A stretch of 64,000 bases of DNA from contig JAMWET010001661.1 of NCBI GenBank assembly GCA_024036415.1, positions 1,178,001 through 1,242,000 of the forward strand, read 5' to 3'. Under the pieces are notes generated by a model. It made no database searches. It was given only the letters and a program-made list of their open reading frames with translations, and was not told the origin of the DNA. This DNA comes from Prochilodus magdalenae (lineage: Eukaryota > Chordata > Actinopteri > Characiformes > Prochilodontidae). The translations under genes and the position numbers were made by a program. Positions 11,118 through 23,009 of the stretch are shown in pieces (position 1 is the first letter of the stretch; each line of letters opens with the position of its first letter).

Positions 11118-11831
11118 ATATTATTAATGATAACCAACCGGCACTCAATATCATCAATGTCATTTAATATCATCAATATTATTCTCCCTACCGCGATAAG
11201 ACTCTACAACGAGTCTCCTTATAGCAGGAACACCACAAATCTCCTGCTGTCTGAACTGTGTTAAGCTCCATTATATTGGTACATGCCCAGTTTTTAAACT
11301 CTACTGCACTGCTCTAATCTGGACTGTTATTTTATCTGACCTGTCAATTGTCACTTTATATATAATCCTTACTACCTCACATCTCTAAGTGCAATATTAC
11401 TTATGCTGCTCCGTTAATGTCTGTACATGCTTTTCTATCTATTATGTTATAGACAATGTCTTATACATGCACATTTATGTATATAGACAAATCTCCTTAA
11501 TTCAGCTCTATTTATTTATTCTGATTAATGTATGTACATACTTCATAGAACACTATGATATGCACATAGACGCTTCTGTTATTTTAATTTGTCATTTTGT
11601 GATTGATAGCTCTTCTGTAACCTCTGCCCTTTTTATTGTAATAATGTCTTACTTGTGCAATATGTACAGAACTGTGACACTGCAATTTCCTTCGGGATCA
11701 ATAAAGTGTTATCTTATATTATTAATGATAACCAATCAGCACTCAATATCATCAATATAGTTTAATATCATCAATATTATTAATGATAACCAATCGGCAC
11801 TTAATAGCAGTAAAAACAATCATGCTCAGTA
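11118..11831. repeat. 58-bp tandem repeat interrupted by a LINE
   Basis: Units of 58 bp begin with atattattaatgataacc at 11118, 11716 and 11774, with a further start at 11176 that is cut off by the LINE after 8 bp. Each carries gcactcaatatcatcaat. Removing 11184-11723 restores the 58-bp spacing exactly. Weaker relatives (accaattcgtactcaat, aaacaatcagcactcaat) lie upstream to about 11030. Confidence 0.88.
11184..11715 (+). mobile_element. 5'-truncated LINE (Rex1/CR1-like) with 8-bp target duplication
   Basis: A non-LTR retrotransposon tail. The first 80 bp code for the last residues of its ORF2, LYNESPYSRNTTNLLLSELC and a stop, a common C-terminus of fish Rex1/CR1-type LINEs. The remaining 450 bp are 3' untranslated sequence ending in tttccttcgggatcaataaa followed by gtgttatctta, the characteristic terminus. 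The 8-bp sequence atattatt flanks it at 11176-11183 and 11716-11723 and is the target-site duplication. Open frames inside (11389-11760) are not conserved. Confidence 0.85.
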
Positions 11832-13281
11832 GCAGTAATGCTAGCCAGTTAGTGCTCATTACAAGGTTCATTTAAAGCTCATTAAAAGTAAGTTCTAGTT
11901 TTTTAACAATTAAGTTTCAGTAAAAATAATCAAAAATGACTTTTCGTTTTAGTGGTTTAGCTGTATCCAATAAATGCAGAGCTAGCTAAACAGATTCTGC
12001 TAACATTATAGCTAACATTAATGCTGATACTAGAGCTAGCACTAGCCATAGCATTAGTCCTAGTGCTAAATGCTAAAACTAACTGCAAGTCTTTCAGCAA
12101 AGCTAAATAATTATTTGACTTAATATTTTTTTAAATTGCAAATGCAAGCAAAATCTCTCATCACACAGCAAATTGGAACCTGACAGAACGTCATCAGGCT
12201 CTGTTATTTATGTGTGTGTTTTGAAGATAGGTTGAGTGTGTGGCTGCCGAGGCGTTGAAGCTGCTGGAAGATCTAAATATGGTTCTTTAATGTGGGCCTG
12301 CTTAGCACTAGCTTTTTGCTGGAGACGGGTGGCGTCCCACAAATGCCAGGTTCAGTCGGACGAGAAAATCATTAATTACAGTTGTGAAGCACGGCGGCGC
12401 CTCCGCATCACCACAGCAATCGCACTAAAAATACATAAAAACACCGGCCATAGGCTGGACCGAAAACACTGATTATAAGAGAAACTTCTGCTAAACAGAT
12501 TCATGTTCACCGTGCTGTGGGAAAGGACACACAAGCACATAAACATATATCTTGTTTTTCCACTTACTGGCCACTTAATTGGAAAGATGCAGCTTATTGT
12601 TCTTCCACCTTTGACCACTTTATATGAGAAACACCTACCTTGTGCTTTGAATGACTGATCACTGGTTACTAGCCCACCACACAGTAAAAAATGTCCACCC
12701 AAATGTGACTCTGTGGTCAGAAACTGACCAGTGATGAAAAGCTAAAGGGGAGGCTCACACTGAGTGTGCATTAACAGATGGGCAACAGCAGTATATGTAC
12801 ATACTGTCTGACACCTGCAATGGGAGTTAATGAAACACATCTTAAAATGCCTTAGAAGCTCCACAGACCTCTCAGCTTCAGCTTTTAATGAGAGCCAGTA
12901 GCCTGTAGCAGAAACAGCAGGAGGGTTCTGTAAGTTCTTAAGTTCTTAAGGAGGTTTGGGCAAAATGATCCCTGTGAAAATGTTTGGTTTAGCCTGCCAG
13001 AAAGTTATGACATACCATAAATCCTGAATTTACAAAAGAGGATGATAAAACGGGTTAATTCCAGAATCTTAAATTGTTATGCAACAGTCCTGACTCATTA
13101 ATAATTACAAACAGCAACCACAGAGCAACAGCAACAAAAATGAGTGGTGGAGAAATCTACCATTGAAAGATATCACCATTGTTCATGCCGGTCCGAAGGA
13201 ACTGAACTGTGAGCAGGTGTGGATGAAGTTTGTCTTCAAACAAGCCTCAAGGTGGCTTCCAGCTTCTTAATCAAATGTTCT
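11832..13281. other. No gene; possible conserved block at 12230-12475
   Basis: Unique DNA. The block 12230-12475 is more complex and G+C-richer than its surroundings and contains a homeodomain-like core (aaaatcattaattacag), so it may be a regulatory element. Two 'ggccactt..aattggaaa'-type motif copies lie at about 12560-12640. No exon structure is visible in the overlapping 12236-12702 frames. Confidence 0.3.
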
Positions 13282-13345
13282 GTTGAACCATAAATGCTAC
13301 AGCCTGTACAGGATCCAGAATATAAAAGCACCATGTAAGGTGGAA
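13282..13345. mobile_element. Short hairpin element, copy 1
   Basis: Imperfect inverted repeat: left arm gttgaaccataaatgctac (13282-13300), right arm gcaccatgtaaggtggaac (13328-13346), loop of about 27 bp. It matches the arms at 19199-19291 and 47737-47797, whose right arms also read (t/g)taaggtggaac. The size and palindrome suggest a fragment of a MITE, not a gene. Confidence 0.6.
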
Positions 13346-16300
13346 CAGAAAATAATTTGAAAGCCCCACAACTTTATCAGGATACCGGACAACATTAATT
13401 TCACATCAATTCACTCTGGAGTTTCGCAAACCTTGCACATGCATTTATCACTAAAGGGGCTGAAAAAAGGAGCAGTTCCATCTTTATTAGCAACAACTCC
13501 AATGTAAGTAGCAGTCATGTTCTGTGTGGGTTTATCCACTGTTTGCTGGTTGAACTGAGAGTTTAATGGTCAGTAACAACCTTAATTTTTTTGTGTGTGC
13601 GTGTTGGTAAAGGTAATGTTAGCTACTAGCTAGCTCCAAGTAACTAGCATAGCTAACTAAATAGTAGGAGGGCGGAGCTTATTTACACAGAGGCTTATTT
13701 TATATAGTCTATTTTGACATGTTGCTTCTGTATGATGAGTCCTGTGTCTCACTGTAAACGAATCAGAGCCGAGCTCATTAAATTATTCATGAACTCACCA
13801 AAAAGGGGGAACAACTCATTTCATTCTAGGACCAAATCATTGGGTTTAAATGGCTGTGAAAAAAAAAAACACATCTGGGCAAGAAGGTCACATACCTTCT
13901 GTGAAGACATCAAAGAACAATTTGAATACATGCAAGTTTGGCAACACTAACCTGTGAACTTGTTTTTCAGTTCACAAACGCAAATAAATGTAATTCTGCA
14001 ATTATTTGTTTTATTCTATTAATACAGTATATTTGATTTACCATGTACCTCCATTTTTTTGGAAATCCCAAACATATCTTTTTGTTTTTTTCAACAGCAC
14101 AAATAACATGACAACAACAACATCATCTTTACACACAGACACAAACGTGAGGTGGATTAAATGTTTAGACGCTGCACTTTCCACATGACCTCTTCAACAG
14201 TTTTAACAAGCTGTGAGCCAGTCAGAAATCACTCCCTGCTGCTTTTTATTGTATGGCATATGAAGGGTTAAAATCGGGCCAAAGCCTCTACTAGAACTGC
14301 GCACTGGCAGACCGGCCGAGAGGAGGAGGGAGAGACAAATAGCCGCAGATCCAGCGATTAAAGGCGTGTAGTGGAAACCTCGCATTAATAAGATATGTAC
14401 ATTATGGACTGAGCGTCCTCTCAGCTGGAGATGAAAAATTAAAGAGGAGTGGAGAAAGGCAGCAGCTCGCCGCCTCCTGAAATAAAGCGCGGACCCGCCG
14501 AGGCACATTAGCACCATCAATAAATCAGCGAATGAAAGACAACTTTCAGAAGAGAAGAGACATGAAGCTTCCGCCGGCCGAACCCCACTTGCCTGGGCCC
14601 TGCAGGTGAACCCACTCTGAACTCTGCAGCTTAATCATTCTCCACACTACATACTGTGTGTTAGACATTGCCCGTTTTTACTCCTCCGTCCAGCTGAGTC
14701 CACACTAAAACTCCAGCGATTACACTTTTTTATTTTGCTCACGGTTAGAGCCTTCTAGCAGATTTAAACAACACATTGAACAAAGTGCTGCATTGACTTT
14801 ACCCAGTGGGAGGGATTCAAGGCTTACTACACCTTTAGAAAAGTTCTTCTAATTTCCAAGAATGATAAAATATAAATCTGTAACTACACAGCTTGTTGTG
14901 GTTAATCAAAGTGCAGACATTGCAGTAACACTCTCTTGCTAAGCTTTCGCTGGAAAGAAAAGGGTTCAAATTAAGGGTTAAAATTTTCACGCTGTGGTAC
15001 CTAGGCAGATTCAATTAAGCTAGACATTCTGCACATTCCTTTCAACTTTTTAGCCCACAATGACAAAGTGAAAACAGGTTTTTGCTATTTGTGTGAATTT
15101 GTTAAATATTATTAGTTATTAGAAACATATTAAATGTTATTAGAAGCACCTTCCCTGTATTTCCACCTACTCCCCACTTTTTTTACCTACTTTGTATTTC
15201 CACTCACTGGCCACTTTATTAGAAACACATACCTTTTACTTTCTCTCACTGTGTAATTTTTAGACCTTTCAACTTATTTTTAATGCATTTTATCGCAATT
15301 ACTTTATTTAAAGTGTCTTATTGGGAATTATTAAAGAAAGAGTCTAGAATTAATATTTGAATAGTTTAAAACAAATGTTAGACATTTTAAACTAATTGTA
15401 ACATTGTCCATTTTCCAAAAAATTTAATTCTAATAAAACTATTTATAAAGTTATTTACTTGCATATGGAAGAAGGAAGAAAAAAAACAAAGAAAATGGAA
15501 ATACTAACAAGCGGAAGACCTGGTAAACCCACCAAAACTGTCCCAATTAGATAAAACAGCACTTAAAGCCTCATTTTTCCAAAAGAGAAGAACATGCTCA
15601 ACTCTCCAAAGTTTAGCATTTCAAACTAATTCTTCCTATTCTCTAGAACAGCAAAGTCCAAGCTGCCACACCTTCCTTAGCAAGGAATGCAATGTTGCTC
15701 CCAAAATTTCACTGACAGAGCTGTAGCGTGACTGGGCCTTAGTGCTTCAAGAACACAATGTATGTTGTTAGCAGTAGCTAAATGCTTTTACCAGCTATTG
15801 CCTTGAGCTGTACATTGGAGTAATATTAATTCACTCTTTTTTCCCTACAGATGGGTTTACTTTTTGCAATGCACCAGAATATGGAGAGAGATAATGTGAC
15901 AAAAAAAGCAGCAGGCATTGTTTACGATTCTGCAAATGAATTCATTCCATTTAGAGTGCACTGTGCAGAGATAGCTATAAAGTATGTGCAGAATAAGCAC
16001 CTTATTTCAGAGAAACAAGGTTGAGGGCAGATAACGCTGAATACCTAATGCAAAAGAGGTGTTTTTAAAGGAGCTCCTCATAGCTAGAGTAGGGAACACA
16101 GAGAGAAAAGGCTGTGTGGAGGAAGAGAGCAGCCTGGTAATGGCCCCATCATCGCTATCAGCTGATTATCTCTGTAGCCGGCCCCCCAGAGGACAGGTAT
16201 GCTGACCCCCCTCCTGTGGTTATTTACAGGGGGCTATCTAAACTCAGCCAGCCAGGTGGGGATGCATCACTGCTTCGCTGAGTTTCACACCTTCTCTCCT

Positions 16301-16539
16301 CCCCCTGCTATTCCTCTCATATAATCCCCCACCCACCCACTGTGGCCAGCAGGGAAGGAATGGTCACTCTGTCCCAATTTGAAAGCTACCAGCCTTAAAT
16401 TGCAGCACTAGATCCCTCTTGGTGGTCAGCACTGTGAAGAAAAGAATTACGTAACTTTACGTAATTTTAGATTTAGCAAAATTAGTAGCTGGGTTTACCT
16501 GAAATGTTTAGTTGATTGACGGTGTAATTTGTTAACCAT
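13346..16539. other. Gene-free; candidate conserved blocks
   Basis: No gene is recognised. Three repeat-free stretches look unlike the AT-rich background: 14205-14620 (moderate G+C with ggattaaatg, cgcattaataagat, atcaataaatcagcg), 15830-16010 and 16120-16400 (atggccccatcatcgctatc, then agctgattatctctgtagcc). They are plausible developmental enhancers in a gene desert, but I cannot measure conservation. A 'ggccactttattagaaacac' motif is at 15208. Confidence 0.3.
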
Positions 16540-16760
16540 CTATAAAACCCTGTACAGAACCATGAACATTCAACAAATCCTTTGCATGCTGGTTCTTTGC
16601 ATGGTGAAATTGTTCTTCAGACTGATTGAGAATGTGATGTATATGGTTCTATGCAGAACCATTTTCAAAAAGGTTGTGCATAGCACAGAAATGGTTCTTG
16701 TTACAAGCGTGAAATCATATTTATAGTAAAAGCCTTTTGTCACTATAGGAGCCACTTGCA
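16540..16760. repeat. 'ggttctttgcatgg' dispersed repeat
   Basis: This segment carries words typical of a frequent fish MITE-like repeat: agaaccatgaacattcaaca, ctggttctttgcatggtg, atatggttctatgcagaacc and cagaaatggttc. Complementary ggttct/agaacc words recur at both ends, suggesting a palindromic origin. A looser relative may lie at 54130-54420. Frames on both strands here (16529-16761) are shadows of this symmetry. Confidence 0.45.
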
Positions 16761-16891
16761 AATTTCAATACAGAAACATATCCAGCAAACTCTTCTATTA
16801 GTCTGAAGAACAGTTTCAAGATGTTAATGGCTCTTTGAGTATTAATCATTATACACTCATCATTATAAAGAATACTTGCACTACATACAGA

Positions 16892-17831
16892 TGCTGGTCA
16901 TAAAATTAGAATATCATGAAAAAGTTTATTTATTTCAGCAATTCCATTCAAAAAGTAAAACGTATATATTATATTCATTCATTACACGCAGATTGATATA
17001 TTTCAAGTGTTTTAATTGTTTTTCAAGTGTTTTATTTCTTTTAATTTTGATGATTATAACTGACAACTAATGAAAACCCCAAATTCAGTATCTCAGGAAA
17101 TTAGAATATCACTTAAGACCAATAGAAAAAAGGATTTTTAGAAATGTTGGCCAACTGAAAAGTATGAACATGAAATGTATGAGCATGTACAGCACTCAGT
17201 ACTTAGTTAGGGCCCCTTTAGCCTGGATTACTGCAGAAATGCGGCGTGGCATGGATTCGATCAGTCTGTGGCACTGCTCAGGTGTTATTAGAGCCCAGGT
17301 TGCTCTGTTATCTGTATTGTATGTATACCACATCTTTTCCTTCCCTTCGCCTCTCTATTAATGTGCTTGCACACAGAGCTCTGTGAACAGCCAGCCTCTT
17401 TAGCAATGACCTTTTGTGTCCTGCCATCCTTGTGCAAGGTGTCAATGGTCGTCTTTTGGACAACTGTCAAGTCAGCAGTCTTCCCCATGATGGTTTAGCC
17501 TACAGAACTAGACTGAGAGACCATTTAAAGGCTTTTGCAGGTGTTTTGAGTTAATAAGCTAATTAGAGTGTGGCACCAGGTGTCTTTAATATTGAACCAT
17601 TTCACAATATTGTAATTTTCTGACTTTTATCTGTATTGTATGTATACCACAAATACTGACTTTGGAGTTTTCATTAGTTGTCAGTTATAATCATCAAAAT
17701 TAAAAGAAATAAACACTTGAAATATATCAATCTGTGTGTAATGGATGAATATAATATACGAGTTTTATTTTTTAAAGGGAATTACTGAAATAAATCAACT
17801 GTTTCATGATATTCTAATTTTATGACCAGCA
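16892..17831 (-). mobile_element. Non-autonomous Tc1-like element with long ITRs
   Basis: A 940-bp internally deleted Tc1-like transposon. The left end tgctggtcataaaattagaa and right end ttctaattttatgaccagca are perfect inverted complements, and similarity continues about 200 bp inward (the attagttgtcagttataatc word is present in both orientations). The interior keeps the transposase start (17488 reading leftward) and about 140 bp matching the far part of the element (cagcactcagtacttagtta, then gcctggattactgcag), with the catalytic domain missing between them. An identical 25-bp sequence occurs at 17308-17332, beside the deletion join, and again at 17627-17651, inside the right ITR. Confidence 0.9.
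17288..17488 (-). pseudogene. Tc1-like transposase N-terminal fragment
   Basis: The ATG at 17488 (complement) starts MGKTADLTVVQKTTIDTLHK and continues to NREAKGRKRCG: the first helix-turn-helix of a Tc1-like transposase, the ITR-binding domain, with AKEAGCSQSSVCKHIN as recognition helix region. After KRCG, about residue 53, the frame enters the unrelated 25-bp segment and then the far end of the element, so the second DNA-binding motif and all DDE residues are gone. It could at most make a truncated DNA-binding peptide; I see no evidence that it does. Confidence 0.85.
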
Positions 17832-17889
17832 CACATACAATTCTTTCATAGTTCCTGCAGATTTCTTGGTAGGGGTGAAGATGGAGTGA

Positions 17890-18420
17890 TATCAGACATC
17901 TTGACGCTGACCATAGTGCCTCCACACATGGATTTTTTAGTTGTCTCCACTACCATGATCCGCTACCATTCTGAGTCAATTTGTGAAAGTCTGGCAGACA
18001 CCATTGCAGTCTTTGGCGAGGTTGACACGGTGTTGAGGTCAGTCGTTGTAACGGTCTGCATGCATGTAGTCCTGCATCGTGCAGCCACCTGCCGACAGTA
18101 CTGGCACTAACAGGATGTCCGCAATCATGGCATAATCACTCCACCCATGTTATACAGTACATCAGTTCTCTCTCTCTGTGGTTTGTGTATGTCTACCAGA
18201 TCCTTCATGTCCCAGATCCTTTATGCGACACCTCTCCAACTGCTCATATTTTTTTCAAATTCTCCTCAGAGGTTTTATGATACATACAAAGGATGCTACC
18301 AACACATTGTTTATGCCGGCCTAGCATGAAACTTGAATCATGTGCATTTCTCCCGATGTCAAAACTACCCGCCAAGTTTTATTCCTATCGGTTGATTCTT
18401 CTTGGGTGCAAGATTCCTAT
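17890..18420 (-). mobile_element. Tc1-like remnant, family A copy 2
   Basis: The most extended of three related remnants, all in the same orientation. It contains gacgctgaccatagtgcctc, cacacatggattttttagtt, tgtctccactaccatgatcc, gtaacggtctgcatgcatgt and, near 18370, gccaagttttattcctatcg. Read on the minus strand these correspond to a Tc1-like catalytic region: the 'FSDE..F' site is replaced by altered codons. It abuts the preceding ITR element. The plus-strand frame 17886-18110 is antisense to it. Confidence 0.7.
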
Positions 18421-19198
18421 GTCTTACAAAATAACAAACATGAACTAGAAATCTGCAGGCAAATGTCATCGAGGAAACTTAATCTGTGTTCTCTTTTTAA
18501 TGAGGCTAATCCTGTTCTTGGAGGTAAAACATTTAAATAAAGTACCAAGGTCCAATAAATGACCAACAGGTTTCACCATATTTCTCTCCTCTCCATGTAA
18601 ACTGGGTGGTGCTAATCTTGGGTTTGGATTTTATAACCATTCTCCTAACTAATCACGAGGCTGATGTCTATTGCACCGCTCACACAAAACACTTTCAGAA
18701 ACAGAGAAACTTAGCCAGCTAAAGCTAACCCAGTGTGCCCAAAAACCAGCAAGCTAGACCACCTGTCTATAGCTGTCTGTTACCCCTTTCTTCCTTTATC
18801 CATACACCAGCATTGATCCTTCATCCATTCCTCCATTGCTTCGTAAATTTGTTTGTTTGTCTGTTCCTTCATACATTGCTTCATTCAATATTTATTCGTT
18901 TGTTCTTTCATTTATTTGTCGTTCTGCACATCTGTTCTTCTGTTCCTGGGAGTGTTGCTTCATCCATCTGTTTGTCAGTCTATCCATGCCGTGACTCACA
19001 CATGTGTGTTCATATGTTTGTTCACATGTTTTTTGCATCTGTCTGTATGTTTATCCATCTGTCTGCATGCCTGTTCATCGATTCTTTGAAATGTTGCTTC
19101 ATCTGTCAGACAATGTGTGAACTTATTTACACCTAGAAAATCAACAAGACATGTAATATAACCAAGTGGCAAGACTTTTCACATGCTTGAGTTTTCAG
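18421..19198. other. No gene; pyrimidine-rich cryptic repeat at 18780-19090
   Basis: The stretch 18780-19090 is rich in short words such as ttcattcat, tgtttgtctgt and ccatctgtctg, i.e. an interrupted TTC/TCTG simple repeat. The 133- and 78-residue frames here (18735-19136, 18853-19089) are Phe/Cys/His/Leu-rich products of this bias. Confidence 0.45.
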
Positions 19199-19291
19199 TT
19201 CCACCTGCTGTGGAGCAACAGTAACGCTGTTTCTTATTCTCATTGCTGTACAGGCAGCAGAATGTAACTGCTGGACCATTTAAGGTGGAAC
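19199..19291. mobile_element. Short hairpin element, copy 2
   Basis: Left arm ttccacctgctgtggagcaa (from 19199), right arm gctggaccatttaaggtgga (to about 19289). The arms are imperfect complements with about 45 bp between them. The right arm, with its continuation ggaacagaaaat, is the same as in copy 1 and close to copy 3. Confidence 0.6.
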
Positions 19292-21394
19292 AGAAAATGT
19301 AAATAAGAAGTTCTGCTCTATTAGAGCATGTGCACTTGTGAGCTTGTGTGTGGATAATGATGCGTTTAGTGTTGTTTAAATACAGTATATCATAGTTGAA
19401 GTAACACCCTCCAGTGTTTCAGTGTTTTCATTGTGCTATCTCTCTATCACTGTGTTTAAAATTGTGTAGGGTTAGCCATTCATTCATTCATTCATTCATT
19501 GATGATTTTTGATTATTGTTTATTTATATGTTATTATAGAGATAAATGGACCAGATCTTTATCCTGTGTTCCGGGCCATTTTTGATCGTTACATATTGAC
19601 ACTGCAGTGGCCATCCTATTTATATGGAGCACTTTACTGAATTGTTTCAAACTGCTTTTCCACAGTAAACAATAATTATGATTATATTTTCTGATCTATT
19701 TAATCCATTAATAAAGTAATAATAGTAGTAATAGTTATAGTAATAGTAATAGTTTCTAGCTCAACCTTTTTGTTACAGCCCTCACACGTGTGTAGTCCGC
19801 AGCCCCACACTGTAGTTACTGTATTACTTACAAGTTTACTCATCAAAAGCAGAAAAAGTAACAGAATAAGAAGAATAAAGAAGAATAAAAGAACTCAAGT
19901 GTCGACTCAGAAAGAAATAAGGGCTACAGTAAGAAACAAATTTACTCTCGGCAGGTTAGCTTTAGTGAGCTAATTGGCTAGCCACACAAACCTTGCAATG
20001 CAAAATGAATTAAAGTATGAAGTATATACTGTGTGTGAGTTATTGCTTTATTAGTTATTGCTTTATAAACTTGGAGTAGAACTGTGATGTAGAGTCATAT
20101 AGGCCTTAGCATGCTAGCATGCTAAGTTATATTAGCAGCCATGTACAACTGTTGAACTGGTAGGTAACTTAAAGCATAGCAAATCAAATGTTATGACTTT
20201 GAAATGTTAATCAATTTGAAAAAGGAAATGTGGGTCACAATTTTTTCTGGGCAAGTTCTAATGCTAAAGTCAACACTGGTGTTCTAAAACAGTAACAGAA
20301 CAGCCTTTAAGATGGTGCCCGGGATTCCCTTGAGAGAAAACAATAATAATAAGTAGGCGAGGGCTTAACACCAGTGTTGAAAGGCATCAGTTCCTGCTAT
20401 ATAGTGAGCAGTTGTGCCCCAAAGTCTAATAATCAATGTGGAACATCTCTGCTGTGTCATGTACTAGCTTGTGTTTTTGAGTTCTGCCAAAATGAGCTAA
20501 AATTCTCACTACTGAAACACTAGGTAAAGTTTGGACTGTGTTATGATTGCATTGGTTAATGTTCATTAATTTGAATAAAATAGTTAAGGCATTGGGTCAC
20601 TCAGAGCTAAAAGTGCAAAGTTCAATTATCTCAAATCTGTTTTTGGTTACTTTGAACCAGTGAAGCACAATCATCTGTCCTACATTCTGCCACTGCCTGA
20701 AACCCATTACATTTTTGTCTGAAGTCACGGTGTTGTTATTTTTGTGAGTACAAAAAAATGAAAAGTGCTTGGCTTTGACTAAGGGTCCCACTGACTCTGT
20801 CTTCCACATATCCTCTGACTCATAGGGCAGTGCTGTCCCTCCTTCTTCAGCAGCTCTAATAGAAGTGGACATTTATGCCTTTGATCAGTTTGGCGTGGAC
20901 GGGAGCGCCGCCGTGTCACTCCGACCCGAACGGACACGGGACACACTTCACAGGCATTCTTCTGCGGAGCCACCGCACGCTCTCTCTAGCAGGATAATTA
21001 CTCCTGCTGCATGATATATAATTTTATATCTTTCCTCGTGTGTAATTTCCCCTAACACTTTGTATAAATGGGTTCTTTTCTGGGTCACCATCTCAGGAAT
21101 AACGCTCAGCGAGAAAATATGGAGTTACAAATGTTCACGTTCGCCTCTGAGGAGAAGGCAATATTGTCATCGGTTTCCAAATTACACAGTGCCTCTCGAC
21201 GGAGTACGAGCTAAACATGCAATCAGATCTCGTACTATTCTTAATTGTAGCAATTACTTCACTGCGCACAAAAACCGTTCAAGCCCTTCTGTACCCTTGA
21301 GGGTAGAGCTATTTACAGACATCACATACAAGTAGTGTAACATGCCATGCAATTTCAGGAAATCAAAGACCAGGCATTTTCTTTACTGAAACAA
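19292..21394. other. No gene; small simple repeats and one palindrome
   Basis: An (ATTC)n run is at 19477-19500 and a (TAATAG)-like run at about 19720-19755. A G+C-richer patch at 20880-21000 contains short frames on both strands without domains. Otherwise unique DNA. A perfect palindrome at 20105-20126 has its own entry. Confidence 0.4.
20105..20126. repeat. Perfect 22-bp palindrome
   Basis: The sequence cttagcatgct followed by agcatgctaag reads the same on both strands over 22 bp with no spacer, and could extrude a small cruciform. No known site is recognised. Confidence 0.9.
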
Positions 21395-22390
21395 GCTGTA
21401 CTCATTACATACTACATACATACACACATGACACTGCTTACTGTATGCACCAAAGGTACTACATGCTACATATAGACAACAAAACATGCTATATACTACA
21501 TACTGTTGTACACTAAAGGCAGTACACGCATACTTAAGAGGTGTAATTTACTACATGTTACATATACAAAACATTAAAGGTTCTAGATATTATTCTACAG
21601 CAAATGTACTGTATGCAACAAACAGTAAAATATGTGATTATTCACTTAAGTAATATAAAGCTACATGATAAATAGAATAATAATGGTTCTGCAAACTGTG
21701 GTAAACAGAATGTACTGCATGCTATATACTAAAATACAATTAAGGTACAATGCAATATGCGACATTGTTAAAAAAAACAAGTATCTCTATTTTTGTTGAT
21801 TTTTATTTTTATGCCAACAGAGCAGCTGCTGTTTACATTGTGTAAATTTCATGATGAATGGACCAAAAGAAATAACCCAAATTGCTTGGAAAAAAAGGCT
21901 GGTTCCATTGACTTACCTTAAATTAGGCTTTTCCCCTCTCCTGTAAAGTCGCCATTTTGGAGATACTTGTGTTTCTCTTACTAAATTACACTAAAATGCC
22001 AAAAAGAATTGTAACTCAAGAGAAATAATGTTGTTAACTTTTAATATATGTAAATGCAACAAGATGTTAACAGTTTTGACAGTTCCTTTAGTTTCTATCA
22101 TAATGCAATTTGGACACAACTCTGACAAATAAAAACATGTTGTGCTATGGTAAGATACACTACATAGTGTAGCACAATAAAGGCATAACATGCTAATGGC
22201 ACATCAGCTACTGCATAGTTATATACACTAAATGTATTGTCTATTACATACTACACTAAACATTCAATACGATACATGTCATGGTATACTGGACATTGCA
22301 ACGTATGGTGGTTATCATATACACATTACTGTATGCTACATACATACTAGAAAGGTTCTAGAAGCAAGCTGTTCCATATGTTGAAGTAGT
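21395..22390. repeat. Degenerate 'tactacatgctacata' repeat
   Basis: Two parts, 21395-21765 and 22140-22390, are built of loosely repeated words such as ctacatactacatacatac, actgtatgcac, taaaggt and actacatgctacatat. No regular period can be read, so this is an old, eroded tandem repeat. A MITE (21769-21980) sits between the parts. Confidence 0.5.
21769..21980 (-). mobile_element. MITE with 'acaagtatctcc' ends, copy A
   Basis: About 210 bp with inverted ends: left aacaagtatctctattttt, right ccattttggagatacttgt. Near the right end it contains cccctctcctgtaaagtcgc. The reverse complement of that, gactttacaggagagggg, recurs in copy B at 60110-60250 beside the same type of arm. It has no coding capacity. 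The superfamily is unknown; no target duplication was identified. Confidence 0.65.
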
Positions 22391-22639
22391 GTTGTCTTCT
22401 TTATACAGTAGTGCAGTCCATGGCTATAACTGAATGGTTCATCCATCTATCAGAGGTCATGACCTTACTGTATTTGAATATGTTAAAATACATAAAATGG
22501 CAATGACTAAATGCTCAATTAATTACTAAAATATCATAGACTAATGCCTGAGGTTCTTAACTATTCGGCAAGACAAGAATGCATGAGGGAAATGGGAGGG
22601 GTGCTAATAGTAGTCATATTCCATAACCATCACTGTGTT

Positions 22640-22840
22640 AAATAACAGAACCACAGAAACTGGTTGAAAACGGAATATCCCCCGGGAATTTGGCTGTGGA
22701 GCAGTGGAACAGTGATGCCCCATTCAATACCTTTAGGATGAGTTGGAGTGATCCCGGACTGATCAACTCCACTACCGACCTCACTAATGCCCCTGCAACC
22801 AAACTCTCACAGCAATGTTCCAACATTAAATTTCAGAAGA
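22640..22840 (+). mobile_element. Internally deleted Tc1-like remnant
   Basis: Two short pieces of a Tc1-like transposase lie next to each other: ggctgtggagcagtggaaca (about 22690-22712), which normally precedes the first catalytic Asp, and then ggatgagttggagtgatccc through gacctcactaatgcccctgc and cagcaatgttccaacatt, which match the region after the catalytic Glu ('DELE', 'DLTNA', 'FQ.L'). All catalytic residues are deleted. The minus-strand 62-residue frame 22638-22826 is a shadow. Confidence 0.6.
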
Positions 22841-23009
22841 AATGAGGAATAAGCAAGCCATTGCAAATTCTTCGACATTCTACACTGAGTACAATAAAAC
22901 AGCTATTCTTACATAGTTTCTAAATTAGTTAACTTTAAGAGTGGCCAGATCAGGAATGTGGTACATTTTAAGGAAGAGGGATTTCAAGGGTGAGCTCAGC
23001 AACCCCAAA

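Noticed and set aside
18735..19136. 133-residue plus-strand frame with hydrophobic runs
   Set aside because: Made of an interrupted TTC/TCTG simple repeat; no domain or exon context.
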